In this document: in pieces, positions 51,291-60,584 of the stretch
Layout: every line of letters starts with the position of its first letter
How positions within the stretch are numbered: position 1 is the stretch's first letter
Source: Aldersonia sp. NBC_00410
GTDB taxonomy: Bacteria; Actinomycetota; Actinomycetes; Mycobacteriales; Mycobacteriaceae
Direction: 5' to 3'
Assembly (NCBI RefSeq): GCF_026342035.1
Contig: NZ_JAPENM010000007.1
Location: 62,001-126,000 of the forward strand
DNA length: 64,000 nucleotides
Position numbers and translations under genes: made by a program
The notes under the pieces: model-generated
What the model was told of the DNA's origin: nothing
What the model saw: only the letters and a program-made list of their open reading frames with translations
The model's database searches: none

Positions 51291-52377
51291 GACAACAAAC
51301 GCCGTGCGCGTGGCCATTGTGGGCGTGGGTAACTGCGCGTCCTCCCTGGTCCAAGGCGTGCATTACTACAAGAACGCGGACGAGACCACGACCGTGCCCG
51401 GCCTGATGCATGTGAAGTTCGGCAAGTACCACGTGCGCGACGTGCAGTTCGTCGCCGCTTTCGACGTCGACGCCAAGAAGGTCGGATTCGACCTTTCCGA
51501 CGCGATCCTCGCGAGCGAGAACAACACCATCAAGATCGCCGACGTGCCGCCGACCGGCATCACGGTGCAGCGCGGCCCGACACTCGACGGCATCGGCAAG
51601 TACTACTCGGAGACCATCGAGGTCTCCGAAGCCGAGCCGGTCGACATGGTGCAGGCGCTCAAGGACGCCGAGGTCGATGTCCTCGTCTCCTACCTGCCGG
51701 TGGGCTCGGACGACGCCGACAAGTTCTACGCGCAGTGCGCGATCGACGCCGGTGTTGCGTTCGTCAACGCGCTGCCGGTGTTCATCGCCTCCGACCCGGA
51801 GTGGGCCGAGAAGTTCCGCGCGGCCGGCGTGCCGATCGTCGGTGACGACATCAAGTCCCAGGTCGGTGCCACCATCACCCACCGCGTGATGGCGAAGCTG
51901 TTCGAGGACCGGGGCGTCGTGCTCGACCGCACGTTCCAGCTGAACGTCGGCGGCAACATGGACTTCAAGAACATGCTCGAGCGCGAGCGTCTCGAGTCCA
52001 AGAAGGTCTCCAAGACGCAGGCCGTCACGTCGAACCTCACCGGCTCGCTTGCCGGCAAGGTGCACGACCGCAACGTTCACATCGGTCCCTCGGACTACGT
52101 GGAGTGGCTCGACGACCGCAAGTGGGCCTACGTCCGCCTCGAGGGTCGCGCCTTCGGTGATGCCCCGCTGAACCTGGAGTACAAGCTCGAGGTCTGGGAC
52201 TCGCCGAACTCGGCAGGCATCATCATCGACGCCATCCGCGCCGCGAAGATCGCCAAGGACCGTGGCCTCGGTGGCCCGATCCTGCCCGCGTCGGCATACC
52301 TGATGAAGTCCCCGCCGGTGCAGATGGCCGACGACAAGGCCCGCATCGAGCTCGAGGCGTTCATCATCGACGCCTAG
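51283..52377 (+). CDS. ino1: Inositol-3-phosphate synthase
   Basis: A 364-residue NAD-dependent enzyme that turns glucose-6-phosphate into inositol-3-phosphate, the first step to phosphatidylinositol and mycothiol. The NAD loop is [13 protein letters not shown] (about 13-25). The signature [15 protein letters not shown] and the catalytic region [11 protein letters not shown] are intact, ending with [12 protein letters not shown] 51283 has GAAGGAG upstream. It is translated in overlap with padR and closed by a strong terminator. Confidence 0.97.
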   Translation: MGETTNAVRVAIVGVGNCASSLVQGVHYYKNADETTTVPGLMHVKFGKYHVRDVQFVAAFDVDAKKVGFDLSDAILASENNTIKIADVPPTGITVQRGPTLDGIGKYYSETIEVSEAEPVDMVQALKDAEVDVLVSYLPVGSDDADKFYAQCAIDAGVAFVNALPVFIASDPEWAEKFRAAGVPIVGDDIKSQVGATITHRVMAKLFEDRGVVLDRTFQLNVGGNMDFKNMLERERLESKKVSKTQAVTSNLTGSLAGKVHDRNVHIGPSDYVEWLDDRKWAYVRLEGRAFGDAPLNLEYKLEVWDSPNSAGIIIDAIRAAKIAKDRGLGGPILPASAYLMKSPPVQMADDKARIELEAFIIDA

Positions 52378-52394
52378 TTTCGACTGATTCCAAC

Positions 52395-52436
52395 ACAGCG
52401 CCGCGCACCGGTTTCGGTGCGCGGCGCTGTTGGTTT
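52395..52436 (+). terminator. Rho-independent terminator after ino1
   Basis: A perfect 16-bp stem with GTTT loop (arms 52395-52410 and 52415-52430) is followed by TTGGTTTT. It is the strongest hairpin in the window and ends the padR-ino1 transcript. Confidence 0.92.
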
Positions 52437-52468
52437 TCGGCGGGACGCGACCGGCGCACACTTGCGGT

Positions 52469-53113
52469 ATGAGACCCACCACCGTAATCGCCGCGGGGAT
52501 TCTCGCCGTCGGAGCAGCGGCGCTCGGCTACCGGCAGTTCATCCGGCAGCCAATCCTCAACTGGGGCGCCACGGCCGACGAGGTCGCCGCGACGTTGCCC
52601 GGAGACGAGTTGCTGCCCAAAGCCGATGGCGTGTCGACCCGCGCTATCACCATCGCGGCGCGACCGGAACACGTCTATCCGTGGCTCGCTCAAATGGGAC
52701 CCGATCCCCGCGGCGGCGCGTACACCTACGACTGGATCGAGAACCTGCTCGGCCTGCACATGCACAGCACCGACCACGTCCTCAACGAGTATCAGCGCCC
52801 CCGGATCGGTGAGGAGATCGCACTCGGCCCGAACCGCATGCTGGTCGAGATCGCGGACGGGGGACATGCGTTCGCAACGAAATCGGCGGATGGAAACTGG
52901 GTGTGGGCGTTCACCCTTCGCGACCGTGCAGACGGGACCACTCGACTGATCAGCCGCAATCGCTTCCGGCTACCCCGGTTGCTGGACAAGATCGGGATGG
53001 TGCCGATGGAGCCGGGCTCGCTGGTCATGGAACGCAAAATGCTGATCGGGATCAAGGAGCGCGCGGAGCGGCTCGCGCGGTCCGAAATTTCTGGTGCGGT
53101 CCCGGGCGAATGA
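52469..53113 (+). CDS. SRPBCC family protein, membrane-anchored
   Basis: A 214-residue protein. An N-terminal helix (TVIAAGILAVGAAALG) is followed by an SRPBCC fold: ARPEHVYPWLAQMG (the SRPBCC first helix/strand), YTYDWIENLLG and the closing helix with MERKMLIGIKERAE. Such proteins bind hydrophobic ligands; no catalytic residue is evident. The ATG at 52469 has no strong Shine-Dalgarno. Nothing in the neighbourhood sets its role. Confidence 0.8.
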   Translation: MRPTTVIAAGILAVGAAALGYRQFIRQPILNWGATADEVAATLPGDELLPKADGVSTRAITIAARPEHVYPWLAQMGPDPRGGAYTYDWIENLLGLHMHSTDHVLNEYQRPRIGEEIALGPNRMLVEIADGGHAFATKSADGNWVWAFTLRDRADGTTRLISRNRFRLPRLLDKIGMVPMEPGSLVMERKMLIGIKERAERLARSEISGAVPGE

Positions 53114-53199
53114 ACGGTACGTTCAGTCGATCCAGTCGACTGAACGGTTCCGTTCAGTCGGTGCCACTGGAACCGCTGAGCGGGCGGGCATAGCTGCTG

Positions 53200-53673
53200 C
53201 TATTCGACGGAGATGTAGACCTCGATGGCGCTCGGGTCGTCGAAGCGCTCCACATCGGCGACGTAGGTGCGCTTGATCTGCCCGGCACGTTCCGCACGGA
53301 TGATATCTGCCCACGCGGTTCGGGTGAGGTCGTAGGGCTGCCCGGTGACGCTGAACTTGGCGTAGCGGCCGGCCGGCACGCGCGTCACCACATCGCCCAG
53401 GTCGACCTCGTCGAGCGAAACCGGGTCGTAGCCGAGCACTGCGACACTGTTCTCCTCCTGCGCGATGTATGCCGCCACCCGCCGGCGCGCGCCGCCGCGA
53501 GTGCGGTAGCGGTCCCAGGTGAAGTTGATCAGGTCGAGGTCGCGGCGGGTGACCCGGTTCCCGCTGAGCGGGACGGTGAGGCCGGCCACCAGAAATTCCT
53601 CCAGCGTCACTATTTCGAAGCTCACTTCGGCATCCTTTTCGAAGCTCACTTCGGCGTCCTTTTCGAAGCTCAC
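53200..53673 (-). CDS. GyrI-like small-molecule-binding protein, second of a pair
   Basis: A 157-residue GyrI-like/effector-binding domain. After an N-terminal repeat (VSFEKDAE twice, then VSFEIVTL), the fold runs AGLTVPLSG, WDRYRTRGG, VLGYDP, VPAGRYAKFSVTG and VYISVE, matching the previous gene and AraC-type effector domains. Three GTG starts at 53673, 53649 and 53625 each have their own AAGGA or GGAGG, so the start is uncertain. It binds an unknown cationic or planar compound. Confidence 0.85.
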   Translation of the reverse strand: MSFEKDAEVSFEKDAEVSFEIVTLEEFLVAGLTVPLSGNRVTRRDLDLINFTWDRYRTRGGARRRVAAYIAQEENSVAVLGYDPVSLDEVDLGDVVTRVPAGRYAKFSVTGQPYDLTRTAWADIIRAERAGQIKRTYVADVERFDDPSAIEVYISVE

Positions 53674-53687
53674 TTCGGTGGCCTCCG
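53616..53687 (-). repeat. Triplicated 24-bp start module
   Basis: Three in-frame 24-bp units each contain AAGGA (or the upstream GGAGG) 7-8 bases before GTGAGCTTCGAA. They place GTG codons at 53673, 53649 and 53625. This is an unusual tandem repeat of a translation-initiation region. Confidence 0.75.
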
Positions 53688-54137
53688 CTCCTCGTTCGCG
53701 AGCGCCGTGTAGGCGACCACGGTGCCGTGGTCTGGGTAGCGTTCGAAGTCGCCGGTGTAGGACCGCACGATCTCGCCGGCCGCCTCGGCGTCCCACACGG
53801 CCTGCCAGACGATCTCGATCGCGGTGGCGATGTCGGAGTGGCTGGCGGTGAACTTGGCGAACGAGCCGCCGGGAATACGGGCCAGCACGTCACCGGCGCG
53901 CAGATCCCCGAGGTCGCGGCACCGGTATCCGACGATCTGGGTCACGTAGGAATCCAGGTCCGACTCGTAGTCGAGATAGGCAGTGGCGGGTGTGCCAGGT
54001 GGATTGCTGTCGAGGGTGCGTTTCCACACCGACTCGAGCCGAACCTTGCGCGCGGGTTCGATGACGATCAGCGCCGGACTGCGCAGCACGGTACCGGCGA
54101 TCAGCATCTGCGGTCGCTGCACTACCGCGAAGTTCAC
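53670..54137 (-). CDS. GyrI-like small-molecule-binding protein, first of a pair
   Basis: A 155-residue GyrI-like domain: VLRSPALIVIEP, a WKRTL helix, GYRCRDLGDL, IPGGSFAKFTA and YPDHGTVVAYTA. This is the standalone effector-binding fold of AraC-type regulators and GyrI. GTG 54137 has GAGGGAG upstream. Its stop overlaps the next gene by GTGA. The pair may be a heterodimeric or duplicated ligand-binding protein. Confidence 0.85.
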   Translation of the reverse strand: MNFAVVQRPQMLIAGTVLRSPALIVIEPARKVRLESVWKRTLDSNPPGTPATAYLDYESDLDSYVTQIVGYRCRDLGDLRAGDVLARIPGGSFAKFTASHSDIATAIEIVWQAVWDAEAAGEIVRSYTGDFERYPDHGTVVAYTALANEERRPPK

Positions 54138-54235
54138 TGCGTCGCTCCCTCTGGATTGCGTCGGCCGTTCGTCGAGCCGGCCGTACCTGCGGCACTCGGG
54201 CGCCGTGTCGCCCGTGTCCCCGTGTCGACTCGGCC

Positions 54236-54270
54236 CCCGTCTTCGACTATGCCCCGTCTTCGACTATGCC
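54236..54270. repeat. 18-bp direct repeat near the small gene stop
   Basis: The unit CCGTCTTCGACTATGCCC occurs twice in tandem around 54236-54270, across the 3' end of the small membrane-protein gene. It may be a replication-slippage product. Confidence 0.6.
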
Positions 54271-54473
54271 CGCAGTCGGGCTCGAATGGCGAGACCCGAC
54301 GCCGCCGCCGCGCCGAGCACGACGAGCGACGTCGCGACGCTCGGGTCGTCACGCACGATACCGACCACCGCGGCAACGAACGCGAGCACGGTGAGGCACC
54401 CGAAGATGCCGATCAGCATCTCGAGCTTCTGCTGGCGTGCGAGATTGGACGCGCGCCGAGCCGGTCCGGTCAA
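54264..54473 (-). CDS. Small two-helix membrane protein at the end of the importer operon
   Basis: A 69-residue protein. The TTG at 54473 overlaps the permease stop by TTGA, with AAGAG upstream, so it is translated with the ABC genes. It has a basic N-terminus and two membrane helices (LIGIFGCLTVLAFVAAVVGIV and SLVVLGAAAASGLAI), ending Arg-rich. No family is recognised; it may be a subunit or accessory of the sugar importer. Short size explains why it is easily missed. Confidence 0.7.
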   Translation of the reverse strand: MTGPARRASNLARQQKLEMLIGIFGCLTVLAFVAAVVGIVRDDPSVATSLVVLGAAAASGLAIRARLRA

Positions 54474-55360
54474 CTCTTCACCCCACCCGCCGTAAGACCG
54501 GAAATAATCCGGCGCTGGAACAGCAGCACCATCACAACGAGCGGGACCGCCACGATCGTGCCCGCCGCCATGATCGCGGTGTACGGCACCACATGCGGGT
54601 CGTTCCCGGAGAAACGTGCGATCGCCACCGTGACCGGTTCGGTCCGGTCGGTCGAGAGCAGGCTGGCCAGCAGGTACTCGTTGACCGCCGCGATGAACCC
54701 GAGGATCGCGGTGGTGAAGATCGCCGGCGCGGCCAGGGGCAGCATCACCATCCGGAATGCCTGTGCCCGACTCGCGCCGTCGATGCGCGCGGCTTCCTCC
54801 AGCTCCCACGGCAGCTCGCCGAAGAACGAGGTCAGCGTGTAGACGGTCAGCGGCAGCACGAAGGAAATGTTCGGGATGATCAGGGCCTGGTACTTGCCCA
54901 TCCAGCCGATATCGGTGAACAGCTGGAACAGCGGCGTCACCAGCGAGACCACGGGGAACATCGACGCGCCGAGGATGATCCCGACGACGAGGTACTTGCC
55001 GCGGAAATCCATGCGCGCCAGCGCGTATGCAGCGAAGATGCCGAGCACCACCGCGATCAGCGTCGACAGCCCGCCGATGATCAGGCTGTTGACGAGCGCG
55101 CGGACGAAGTTGTTGCCGCTGCTGGTGGACAGCGCATCACGGAAGTTGTCCAGCGTGACGTGCGTCGGCCAGGGCGTGGTGTCGAACGTGTACAACGGGT
55201 CGCGCAACGCCGTGACGACCATCCAGTAGAACGGGGCGAGTCCCCAGATCAGGATCGCCGCGACGCCGACATAGATGCGTTTGGACCGCAGCCGCTCGAT
55301 CGTGGTGGGGCGGTGCACGACCGGAGGTTCGGTCAATTCCGGGGCCCGATGGGTCATCAC
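54470..55360 (-). CDS. ABC sugar-transporter permease, MalG/SugB-like
   Basis: A 296-residue six-helix permease. The EAA loop that contacts the ATPase is EEAARIDGASRAQAF. It ends SVATAGGVKS-like with a GGVK tail typical of MalG-type permeases. It overlaps the previous permease by ATGA (start at 55360) and is translated with it. It forms the translocation channel with the other permease; see the binding protein gene for the likely substrate class. Confidence 0.93.
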   Translation of the reverse strand: MMTHRAPELTEPPVVHRPTTIERLRSKRIYVGVAAILIWGLAPFYWMVVTALRDPLYTFDTTPWPTHVTLDNFRDALSTSSGNNFVRALVNSLIIGGLSTLIAVVLGIFAAYALARMDFRGKYLVVGIILGASMFPVVSLVTPLFQLFTDIGWMGKYQALIIPNISFVLPLTVYTLTSFFGELPWELEEAARIDGASRAQAFRMVMLPLAAPAIFTTAILGFIAAVNEYLLASLLSTDRTEPVTVAIARFSGNDPHVVPYTAIMAAGTIVAVPLVVMVLLFQRRIISGLTAGGVKS

Positions 55361-56409
55361 CGCACCGCCTTTCCGGTGCGCTGGTCCTCCTGGGTGCGCA
55401 CCGCGTTCGCGCCGAGGAACCGGACGAGGATGAACGCGATCGCGAAGATCATCAGGAAGGTGAGGGTCGAGAGCGCCGACGCGCTATTGAAGCCCTCTCT
55501 GGTCTGATCGACCACGAGCATCGAGATCGTCCGGGTGGCTTCGTTGTTGCCGATCAGGATCGCGGGCAGGTCGTACATGCGCAGCGCGTCCATCGTGCGG
55601 AACAGAATCGCCACCATCAGCGCCGGTTTCACCAACGGCAGCGTGATGTGCAAGAACCGTTGCCACGCGGATGCGCCGTCCATCCGGGCGGCCTCGAACA
55701 CGTCGCCCGGAATCACTTGCAGCCCGGCCAGAATCAGCAGCGCGACGAACGGCGTGGTCTTCCAGACGTCGGAGATGACCACCGCGAACCGGGCCGCCCA
55801 TACATCGGAGGTCCATAGGATGTGCGTGCCGAGGATCTTGTTCGCGATGCCCTCGGTGGCGAAGATGAAGGACCACAGCTTCGCGGTCACCGCGGTCGGG
55901 ATCGCCCACGGGATCAGCACCGCCGCGCGGAGCAGACCGCGGCCGCGGAACGCCCGCGCCATGACCAGCGCCATGCCGAGCCCGATCACGACCTCGAGCG
56001 TGACGGTGACGACCGAGAGCCCGAGCGTGGTGAACACCGCCGTCCAGAACTGCGAGCCCAGGGTGCCGGGGGGGCAGGGGACCATCTCGCCGGTCACCGA
56101 GGGGCACTGCTGCAACAGCCAGTGCGTGTAGTTCGAGAATCCCGCGCTGCCGCCCTCGACGAACATCCCGGTCTCCGGGTCGAGGCCGGGGTCCTTCTGG
56201 AAGGACATGTACAGCGCGCGCATGACCGGATAGCCGATCACCAGCGCCAACGCGATCAACACCGGCGCGATCAACGCCCACGCGCGCCAGTTCGCGATCA
56301 GCCGGCGCTGTTGCACCGGCCCGCCAGCGTGATCGCGGCCGGAGGGGTCACCTCCGGCCGCGATCACGGTTGGCTCGGCCCCGCTGGCTTGGCCAGTCGG
56401 AACAGCCAT
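55357..56409 (-). CDS. ABC sugar-transporter permease, MalF/SugA-like
   Basis: A 350-residue permease. An N-terminal region (1-45) is followed by about six helices and a large loop (45-115). The EAA motif EAARMDGASAWQRFLHITLP marks the ATPase-contact loop. ATG 56409 has AGGGAGAG upstream. It lies 52 bp after the binding-protein gene and shares the LpqY-SugAB order. Confidence 0.93.
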   Translation of the reverse strand: MAVPTGQASGAEPTVIAAGGDPSGRDHAGGPVQQRRLIANWRAWALIAPVLIALALVIGYPVMRALYMSFQKDPGLDPETGMFVEGGSAGFSNYTHWLLQQCPSVTGEMVPCPPGTLGSQFWTAVFTTLGLSVVTVTLEVVIGLGMALVMARAFRGRGLLRAAVLIPWAIPTAVTAKLWSFIFATEGIANKILGTHILWTSDVWAARFAVVISDVWKTTPFVALLILAGLQVIPGDVFEAARMDGASAWQRFLHITLPLVKPALMVAILFRTMDALRMYDLPAILIGNNEATRTISMLVVDQTREGFNSASALSTLTFLMIFAIAFILVRFLGANAVRTQEDQRTGKAVR

Positions 56410-56461
56410 GCACTCTCCCTTTAGCTACTCCCTAGCGGTTCGACGACCACCGGTTGCGGAC

Positions 56462-57742
56462 TTATTTCGAACCGGCGGTCTCGATACCGGCCTGCATATC
56501 GGTGATCGCCTGATCGACCGACTTCTCACCCTTGAGGGCAGCATAGGCATTGTCCTGCACCGCCTTCGTCACCGCCGGGTAGTACGGCGTGACCGGCCGC
56601 GGCACCGCATTGGCGATCGACTGCTTCAGCGCAGGCAAGTACGGCATCTGGGCGATCAGTTCCGGATCGTCATAGAGCGAACCGAGCACGGGCGGCAGCG
56701 AACCGCCGGCGATGATCCGCTGGGCCTGCTCACTGGTCAGGTACTTGATGAAGTCGAGCGCGGTCGCCTTGTGGTCGGAGTAGGCGCTGATCGCGGCGTT
56801 GTAGCCGCCGAGGGTCGAAGTGCCGACCCCGCTCACACCGGGCAATGGCGCCACGTCGTACTTGCCCTGCACCTGCGAGCCTTCCTTGGCCGCGGTGCCG
56901 TACACGTACGGCCAGTTGCGCAGGAACAGCAGCTTGCCGCTCTCGAACGCCTGCTGGCTGTCCTGCTCCTTGAAGGTGATCGCCTCGGCCGGAATGTTGC
57001 CGTCCTTGAACCCGTCGACCAGCGATTGCAGTCCGGCGCGCGCCTGCGGGCTGTCCACGGTCGCAGTCCGGCCGTCCGGGCCGACGAACGCGCCGCCGTT
57101 CGCGTTGATCCCCTCGGAGGTGTTCACCGTGAGGCCCTCGTAGGCGGCGAACTGACCCGAATAGCAGCCGATGTTGTTCTGCTTGGCGATCCCGCAGTCA
57201 CCCATCATCTCCGCCCACGTGGTCGGCGGGTTCGGCACCAGATCCTTGCGGTAGAACAGCAGTCCGCCGTTGGTGTTCTTCGGTGCCGCGTACAGAGTGC
57301 CGTTGTAGGTGCCGCTGGCCACGGTCGGCTCGAGCAGACCCGCGGTGTCGACGGCGAAGTCGTCCTTCAACGGCTGCAGCCAGCCCTTGGCTGCGAACTC
57401 GGCCGTCCAGATCACGTCGAGCGCGAGCACGTCGTAATCGCTTTCCTTGGCCTGCAGGTGCTGCACCATGTCGTCGTGCGCCTGATCGGCGTCGCTCGGC
57501 TCTTCCTTGAGCGTGACCTCTTCGTCCGGGTGGGTGGAGTTCCACTGGTCGATCAGCTGGCGCACCACACCGGTCTCGGTGGTGTCCTTGCCTTCCACGT
57601 AGGTGATCGGGCCGCGTGCGGTCGCGCTCTCCGCCGACGATCCGGAGGAGTCGTCATCGCTCGAGCAGGCGGTGGCGGTGAGCAGCGCGACGGACACCGC
57701 CGCCAGCACCGCCTTGGGGAGGACGGACGATCTCAGTGACAT
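56462..57742 (-). CDS. Extracellular sugar-binding lipoprotein (LpqY-like)
   Basis: A 426-residue family 1 solute-binding protein. The signal peptide ends LTATAC, a lipobox, so Cys25 or so is lipid-modified and anchored outside the membrane. The mature protein starts with a Ser/Asp-rich linker and has the ESDYDVLALDVIWTAEFAAKGWL and YRKDLVP-PPTTWAEM blocks. Gene order (binding protein, two permeases) and style match the mycobacterial LpqY-SugABC trehalose importer. ATG 57742 has GGAAGAA 8 bases upstream, better than ATG 57748. The substrate (trehalose or another disaccharide) is inferred. Confidence 0.88.
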   Translation of the reverse strand: MSLRSSVLPKAVLAAVSVALLTATACSSDDDSSGSSAESATARGPITYVEGKDTTETGVVRQLIDQWNSTHPDEEVTLKEEPSDADQAHDDMVQHLQAKESDYDVLALDVIWTAEFAAKGWLQPLKDDFAVDTAGLLEPTVASGTYNGTLYAAPKNTNGGLLFYRKDLVPNPPTTWAEMMGDCGIAKQNNIGCYSGQFAAYEGLTVNTSEGINANGGAFVGPDGRTATVDSPQARAGLQSLVDGFKDGNIPAEAITFKEQDSQQAFESGKLLFLRNWPYVYGTAAKEGSQVQGKYDVAPLPGVSGVGTSTLGGYNAAISAYSDHKATALDFIKYLTSEQAQRIIAGGSLPPVLGSLYDDPELIAQMPYLPALKQSIANAVPRPVTPYYPAVTKAVQDNAYAALKGEKSVDQAITDMQAGIETAGSK

Positions 57743-57912
57743 ATGCATTTCTTCCGGTCGTTGGATCGGGCCACGGTCGACAACGGGGAGAGAGCGTGTG
57801 GGCCCCGTCGCATCTCGCAAGATACTGTGACGCGCGGACTCGACCAAGGGTCACGTCCGAGAAATCCTCAGCGCGCCACCCGCACACGACACCTGTGGAT
57901 AACTCCGAGCAC

Positions 57913-58761
57913 ATGTCTGCGGTGGTCCGTAACCTGGCGCCCGTGAGTTCCGAGAAGACCCTCGCCCGGATCGGCGGTCTGCTGCGGCAGGCAGAATCGA
58001 CCGACAACGAGCACGAGGCCGCGGCGTTTCTGGCCGCGGCGCAGCGGCTGGCCACCCAGTCCTCGATCGATCTCGCGGTGGCACGCTCGCATGTCGCCAA
58101 CCGGGAGCGCCGCCCGGTACCGACGCAGCGGATGGTAACGATCGGTGCAGCGGGAAAGAAGGGGCTGCGCACCTACGCGCAGCTGTTCCTCCTGATCGCC
58201 GCGGCGAACGACGTGCGCTGCGACATCACGCAATCGTCGGCGCTGGTCTACGCCTACGGTTTCGACACCGACATCGACACCTGCGAGGCGCTCTACGCCA
58301 GCCTGCTCGTGCAGATGGTCCGGGCGAGCGACGCCTACATCAAGGCTGGCAGTTACCGCGGTGAGGTCACCGAACGGTTGGTGACCGAGACCCGCGGGCG
58401 CAGACGCGTGCAGTACCTGACGACGGTCCCGGTCGCCGGGGTCACCGCACGACTGAACTTCCAGACCGCGTTCGCCGAACGGATCGGCCAGCGCCTTGCC
58501 GAGACCAAGAGGGAAACCGAACAAGCCGCGCTCGCGCAGGACACCCCGGCTGCGGGCACGGCACTTGCGCTGCGCGACAAAGAGATCGAGCTGCGCGACT
58601 TCTACCACGAGTCGTCACAGGCACGCGGTACCTGGCGTGGTGCGCGCGCCCCGGCGGGCTTTTCCGCACACGCGCGGCGCGCCGGCGACCGGGCCGGGCG
58701 CAGCGCCCGGATCGGCACCGCGCCCGAGATCGCGGGCCCCCGCGGGAAGCTCGAACGGTGA
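57913..58761 (+). CDS. DUF2786 domain protein
   Basis: A 282-residue protein. The DUF2786 start (EKTLARIGGLLRQAESTDNEHEAAAFLAAAQ) forms a helical N-terminal domain; the rest has the pattern FDTDIDTCEALYASLLVQM. It is divergent from the binding-lipoprotein gene and followed at 13 bp by a zinc metalloprotein gene with which it is commonly paired. Function unknown. ATG 57913 is chosen but a GTG at 57943 is possible; neither has a clear Shine-Dalgarno. Confidence 0.82.
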   Translation: MSAVVRNLAPVSSEKTLARIGGLLRQAESTDNEHEAAAFLAAAQRLATQSSIDLAVARSHVANRERRPVPTQRMVTIGAAGKKGLRTYAQLFLLIAAANDVRCDITQSSALVYAYGFDTDIDTCEALYASLLVQMVRASDAYIKAGSYRGEVTERLVTETRGRRRVQYLTTVPVAGVTARLNFQTAFAERIGQRLAETKRETEQAALAQDTPAAGTALALRDKEIELRDFYHESSQARGTWRGARAPAGFSAHARRAGDRAGRSARIGTAPEIAGPRGKLER

Positions 58762-58774
58762 GCGCGAAAGCGCC

Positions 58775-59287
58775 GTGAGCCCCGCGCGAGATACACAGCG
58801 CGCCAAGGTTTACGAAGCCGACCAATTCGTCCGCACGGTCTTCGAGCGCGCCGACGAGCACGGTCTGCGCGCGATCGAAGTGCTCGGCTCGCAGGTCACC
58901 CTTCCGATCGAGCGCAGGTTCGCCTCGATCGAGTCCGTGCAGACCTACGCGGATAAAGTGCTCGGACTCAATTGGATTCGGGACCGCTGGCCGCGGGCGA
59001 CGGAACCGGTCCGGATCCGCGCCCGCGCCGGCACCGCGGCCGCGCACTACGAGTTCGCGACCGCGACCCTGGCCGTCCCGCTGCACACCCGCAACACCGC
59101 ATGGGCACTGCGCGAGTTCGTCGTCCTGCACGAACTCGCGCATCACCTCGATCCCGATCCCGACCACCCCGCGCACGGACCCGAGTTCTGTTCGCGCTAT
59201 CTCGAACTGGTCGACGGGGTGATCGGGCCGGAGGCCGCGTTGCTGCTGCGCGCCACCCTCGCGGACTGCGGTGCGCGGGTCGGCTGA
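58775..59287 (+). CDS. TIGR04338-type zinc metalloprotein
   Basis: A 170-residue protein. HELAHHLD (HExxH, about residues 117-124) is a zinc and catalytic motif, with the third ligand probably in the PEFCSRYLELV segment. The N-terminal block is DTQRAKVYEADQFV, characteristic of the TIGR04338 family of actinobacteria. A protease or hydrolase role is inferred from HExxH. GTG 58775 starts just after the DUF2786 gene, so they are co-transcribed. Confidence 0.85.
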   Translation: MSPARDTQRAKVYEADQFVRTVFERADEHGLRAIEVLGSQVTLPIERRFASIESVQTYADKVLGLNWIRDRWPRATEPVRIRARAGTAAAHYEFATATLAVPLHTRNTAWALREFVVLHELAHHLDPDPDHPAHGPEFCSRYLELVDGVIGPEAALLLRATLADCGARVG

Positions 59288-59312
59288 CTCCGGATCGGGG
59301 TGCAGCCGATGC

Positions 59313-60482
59313 TCAGAGCAGTTCGTACACCGTTGCGTTCGCCAATCCGCCGGCCTCACACATGGTTTGCAGACCGTAGCGCGCGCCGCGCTCCCGCATC
59401 GCGTGCACGAGCGTGGTGGCCAGCCGGGCACCGCTGGCGCCGAGCGGATGACCGATCGCGAGCGCCCCGCCGTGCACGTTCACCCGGTCCAGGTCGGCGC
59501 CGAATTCGTCCGCCCAGGCGAGCACCACCGGAGAGAACGCCTCGTTGATCTCCACCAGGTCGATATCGCCGATCCCGAGTCCGGCCCGCTGCAATACCTT
59601 TCGCGTCGCCGGGATCACCCCGGTCAGCATGAGCAGCGGGTCGTCGCCGGCCACGGCGAAACTGTGCAGCCGCGCCAGCGGCGTCAAACCGAGTTCACGG
59701 GCGCGCTCACCGCTCATGATCAGCACCGCGGCGCTGCCGTCACTGATCTGGCTCGCGTTGGCCGCGGTGATGCTCCAGCCGATCTCGGGGAAGCGCGCTG
59801 CGAGCGCCGGGTCGTAATAGGCCGGACGCAGCTTCGCGAGCGTCTCCAGGTCGCCTCCGGTGCGGATGCCCTCGTCGGCGTGCAGGCCCGCGATCGGAGC
59901 GAGTTCGGCCTCGAACAGTCCGTTCTTGGTCGCATCCGCCGCGCGTGCGTGACTGCTCAGTGCGAACTCGTCGAGCCGGGTGCGCGGCAATTGCCAACGT
60001 GCCGCGATCAATTCGGCGCTGATGCCTTGGCCGATCAACCCGTCAGGATAGCGCTGCGCAAACCCCACGCCGGAGATGTCGTCGGCGCCCACGGCGCTCG
60101 CGCCCATCGGCACCCGGCTCATCGATTCCACGCCGGCCGCGATGACCACGTCGTAGGCGCCGGCGATCACGCCCTGCGCCGCGAAGTGGATCGCCTGCTG
60201 ACTGCTGCCACATTGCCGGTCCACCGTCGTGGCAGGCACCGACTCGGGTAGACCCGCGGCCAGCGCCGCGCGCCTGGTCATGTTGACGCCCTGCTCGCCG
60301 ACCTGGCTGACCACGCCGCCGATCACGTCGTCGATCAGTGTGGGGTCGATACCGCTGCGCTCGACCACCGCCGCGATGCTGTGCGCGAGCAGATCCACCG
60401 GATGCACGTCGTGCAGTGCTCCCGTCGCCTTGCCCTTCCCGATCGGCGTGCGTACCGCTTCGACGATCACTGCGTCCCTCAT
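59313..60482 (-). CDS. Thiolase / acetyl-CoA acetyltransferase
   Basis: A 389-residue thiolase. The nucleophile Cys89 or so is in VDRQCGSSQQAI. The histidine is in IGHPLGASGARL and the second Cys in QTMCEAGGLANA. It cleaves or condenses 3-ketoacyl-CoA. GGGAG supports ATG 60482. It is divergent from a HxlR regulator whose intergenic region contains several dyads, so it is probably induced by that regulator. It has no adjacent beta-oxidation partners. Confidence 0.95.
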   Translation of the reverse strand: MRDAVIVEAVRTPIGKGKATGALHDVHPVDLLAHSIAAVVERSGIDPTLIDDVIGGVVSQVGEQGVNMTRRAALAAGLPESVPATTVDRQCGSSQQAIHFAAQGVIAGAYDVVIAAGVESMSRVPMGASAVGADDISGVGFAQRYPDGLIGQGISAELIAARWQLPRTRLDEFALSSHARAADATKNGLFEAELAPIAGLHADEGIRTGGDLETLAKLRPAYYDPALAARFPEIGWSITAANASQISDGSAAVLIMSGERARELGLTPLARLHSFAVAGDDPLLMLTGVIPATRKVLQRAGLGIGDIDLVEINEAFSPVVLAWADEFGADLDRVNVHGGALAIGHPLGASGARLATTLVHAMRERGARYGLQTMCEAGGLANATVYELL

Positions 60483-60506
60483 CGGTAACTCCCTTTCCCA
60501 TCATCG

Positions 60507-60530
60507 CTGACTTTGTCTTACTATAGTCAG
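60507..60530. promoter_or_regulatory. Dyads between thiolase and HxlR genes
   Basis: CTGACT (60507-60512) pairs with AGTCAG (60525-60530), and ACTATAGT (60520-60527) is itself a perfect palindrome; another AGTCAG follows at 60560-60565. This region lies between the divergent starts 60482 and 60585 and is probably the HxlR operator. Confidence 0.5.
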
Positions 60531-60584
60531 AACGCTAGAAGCTAGCTTTATATTCGTCAAGTCAGAGATTGATAGGATCGGCAC

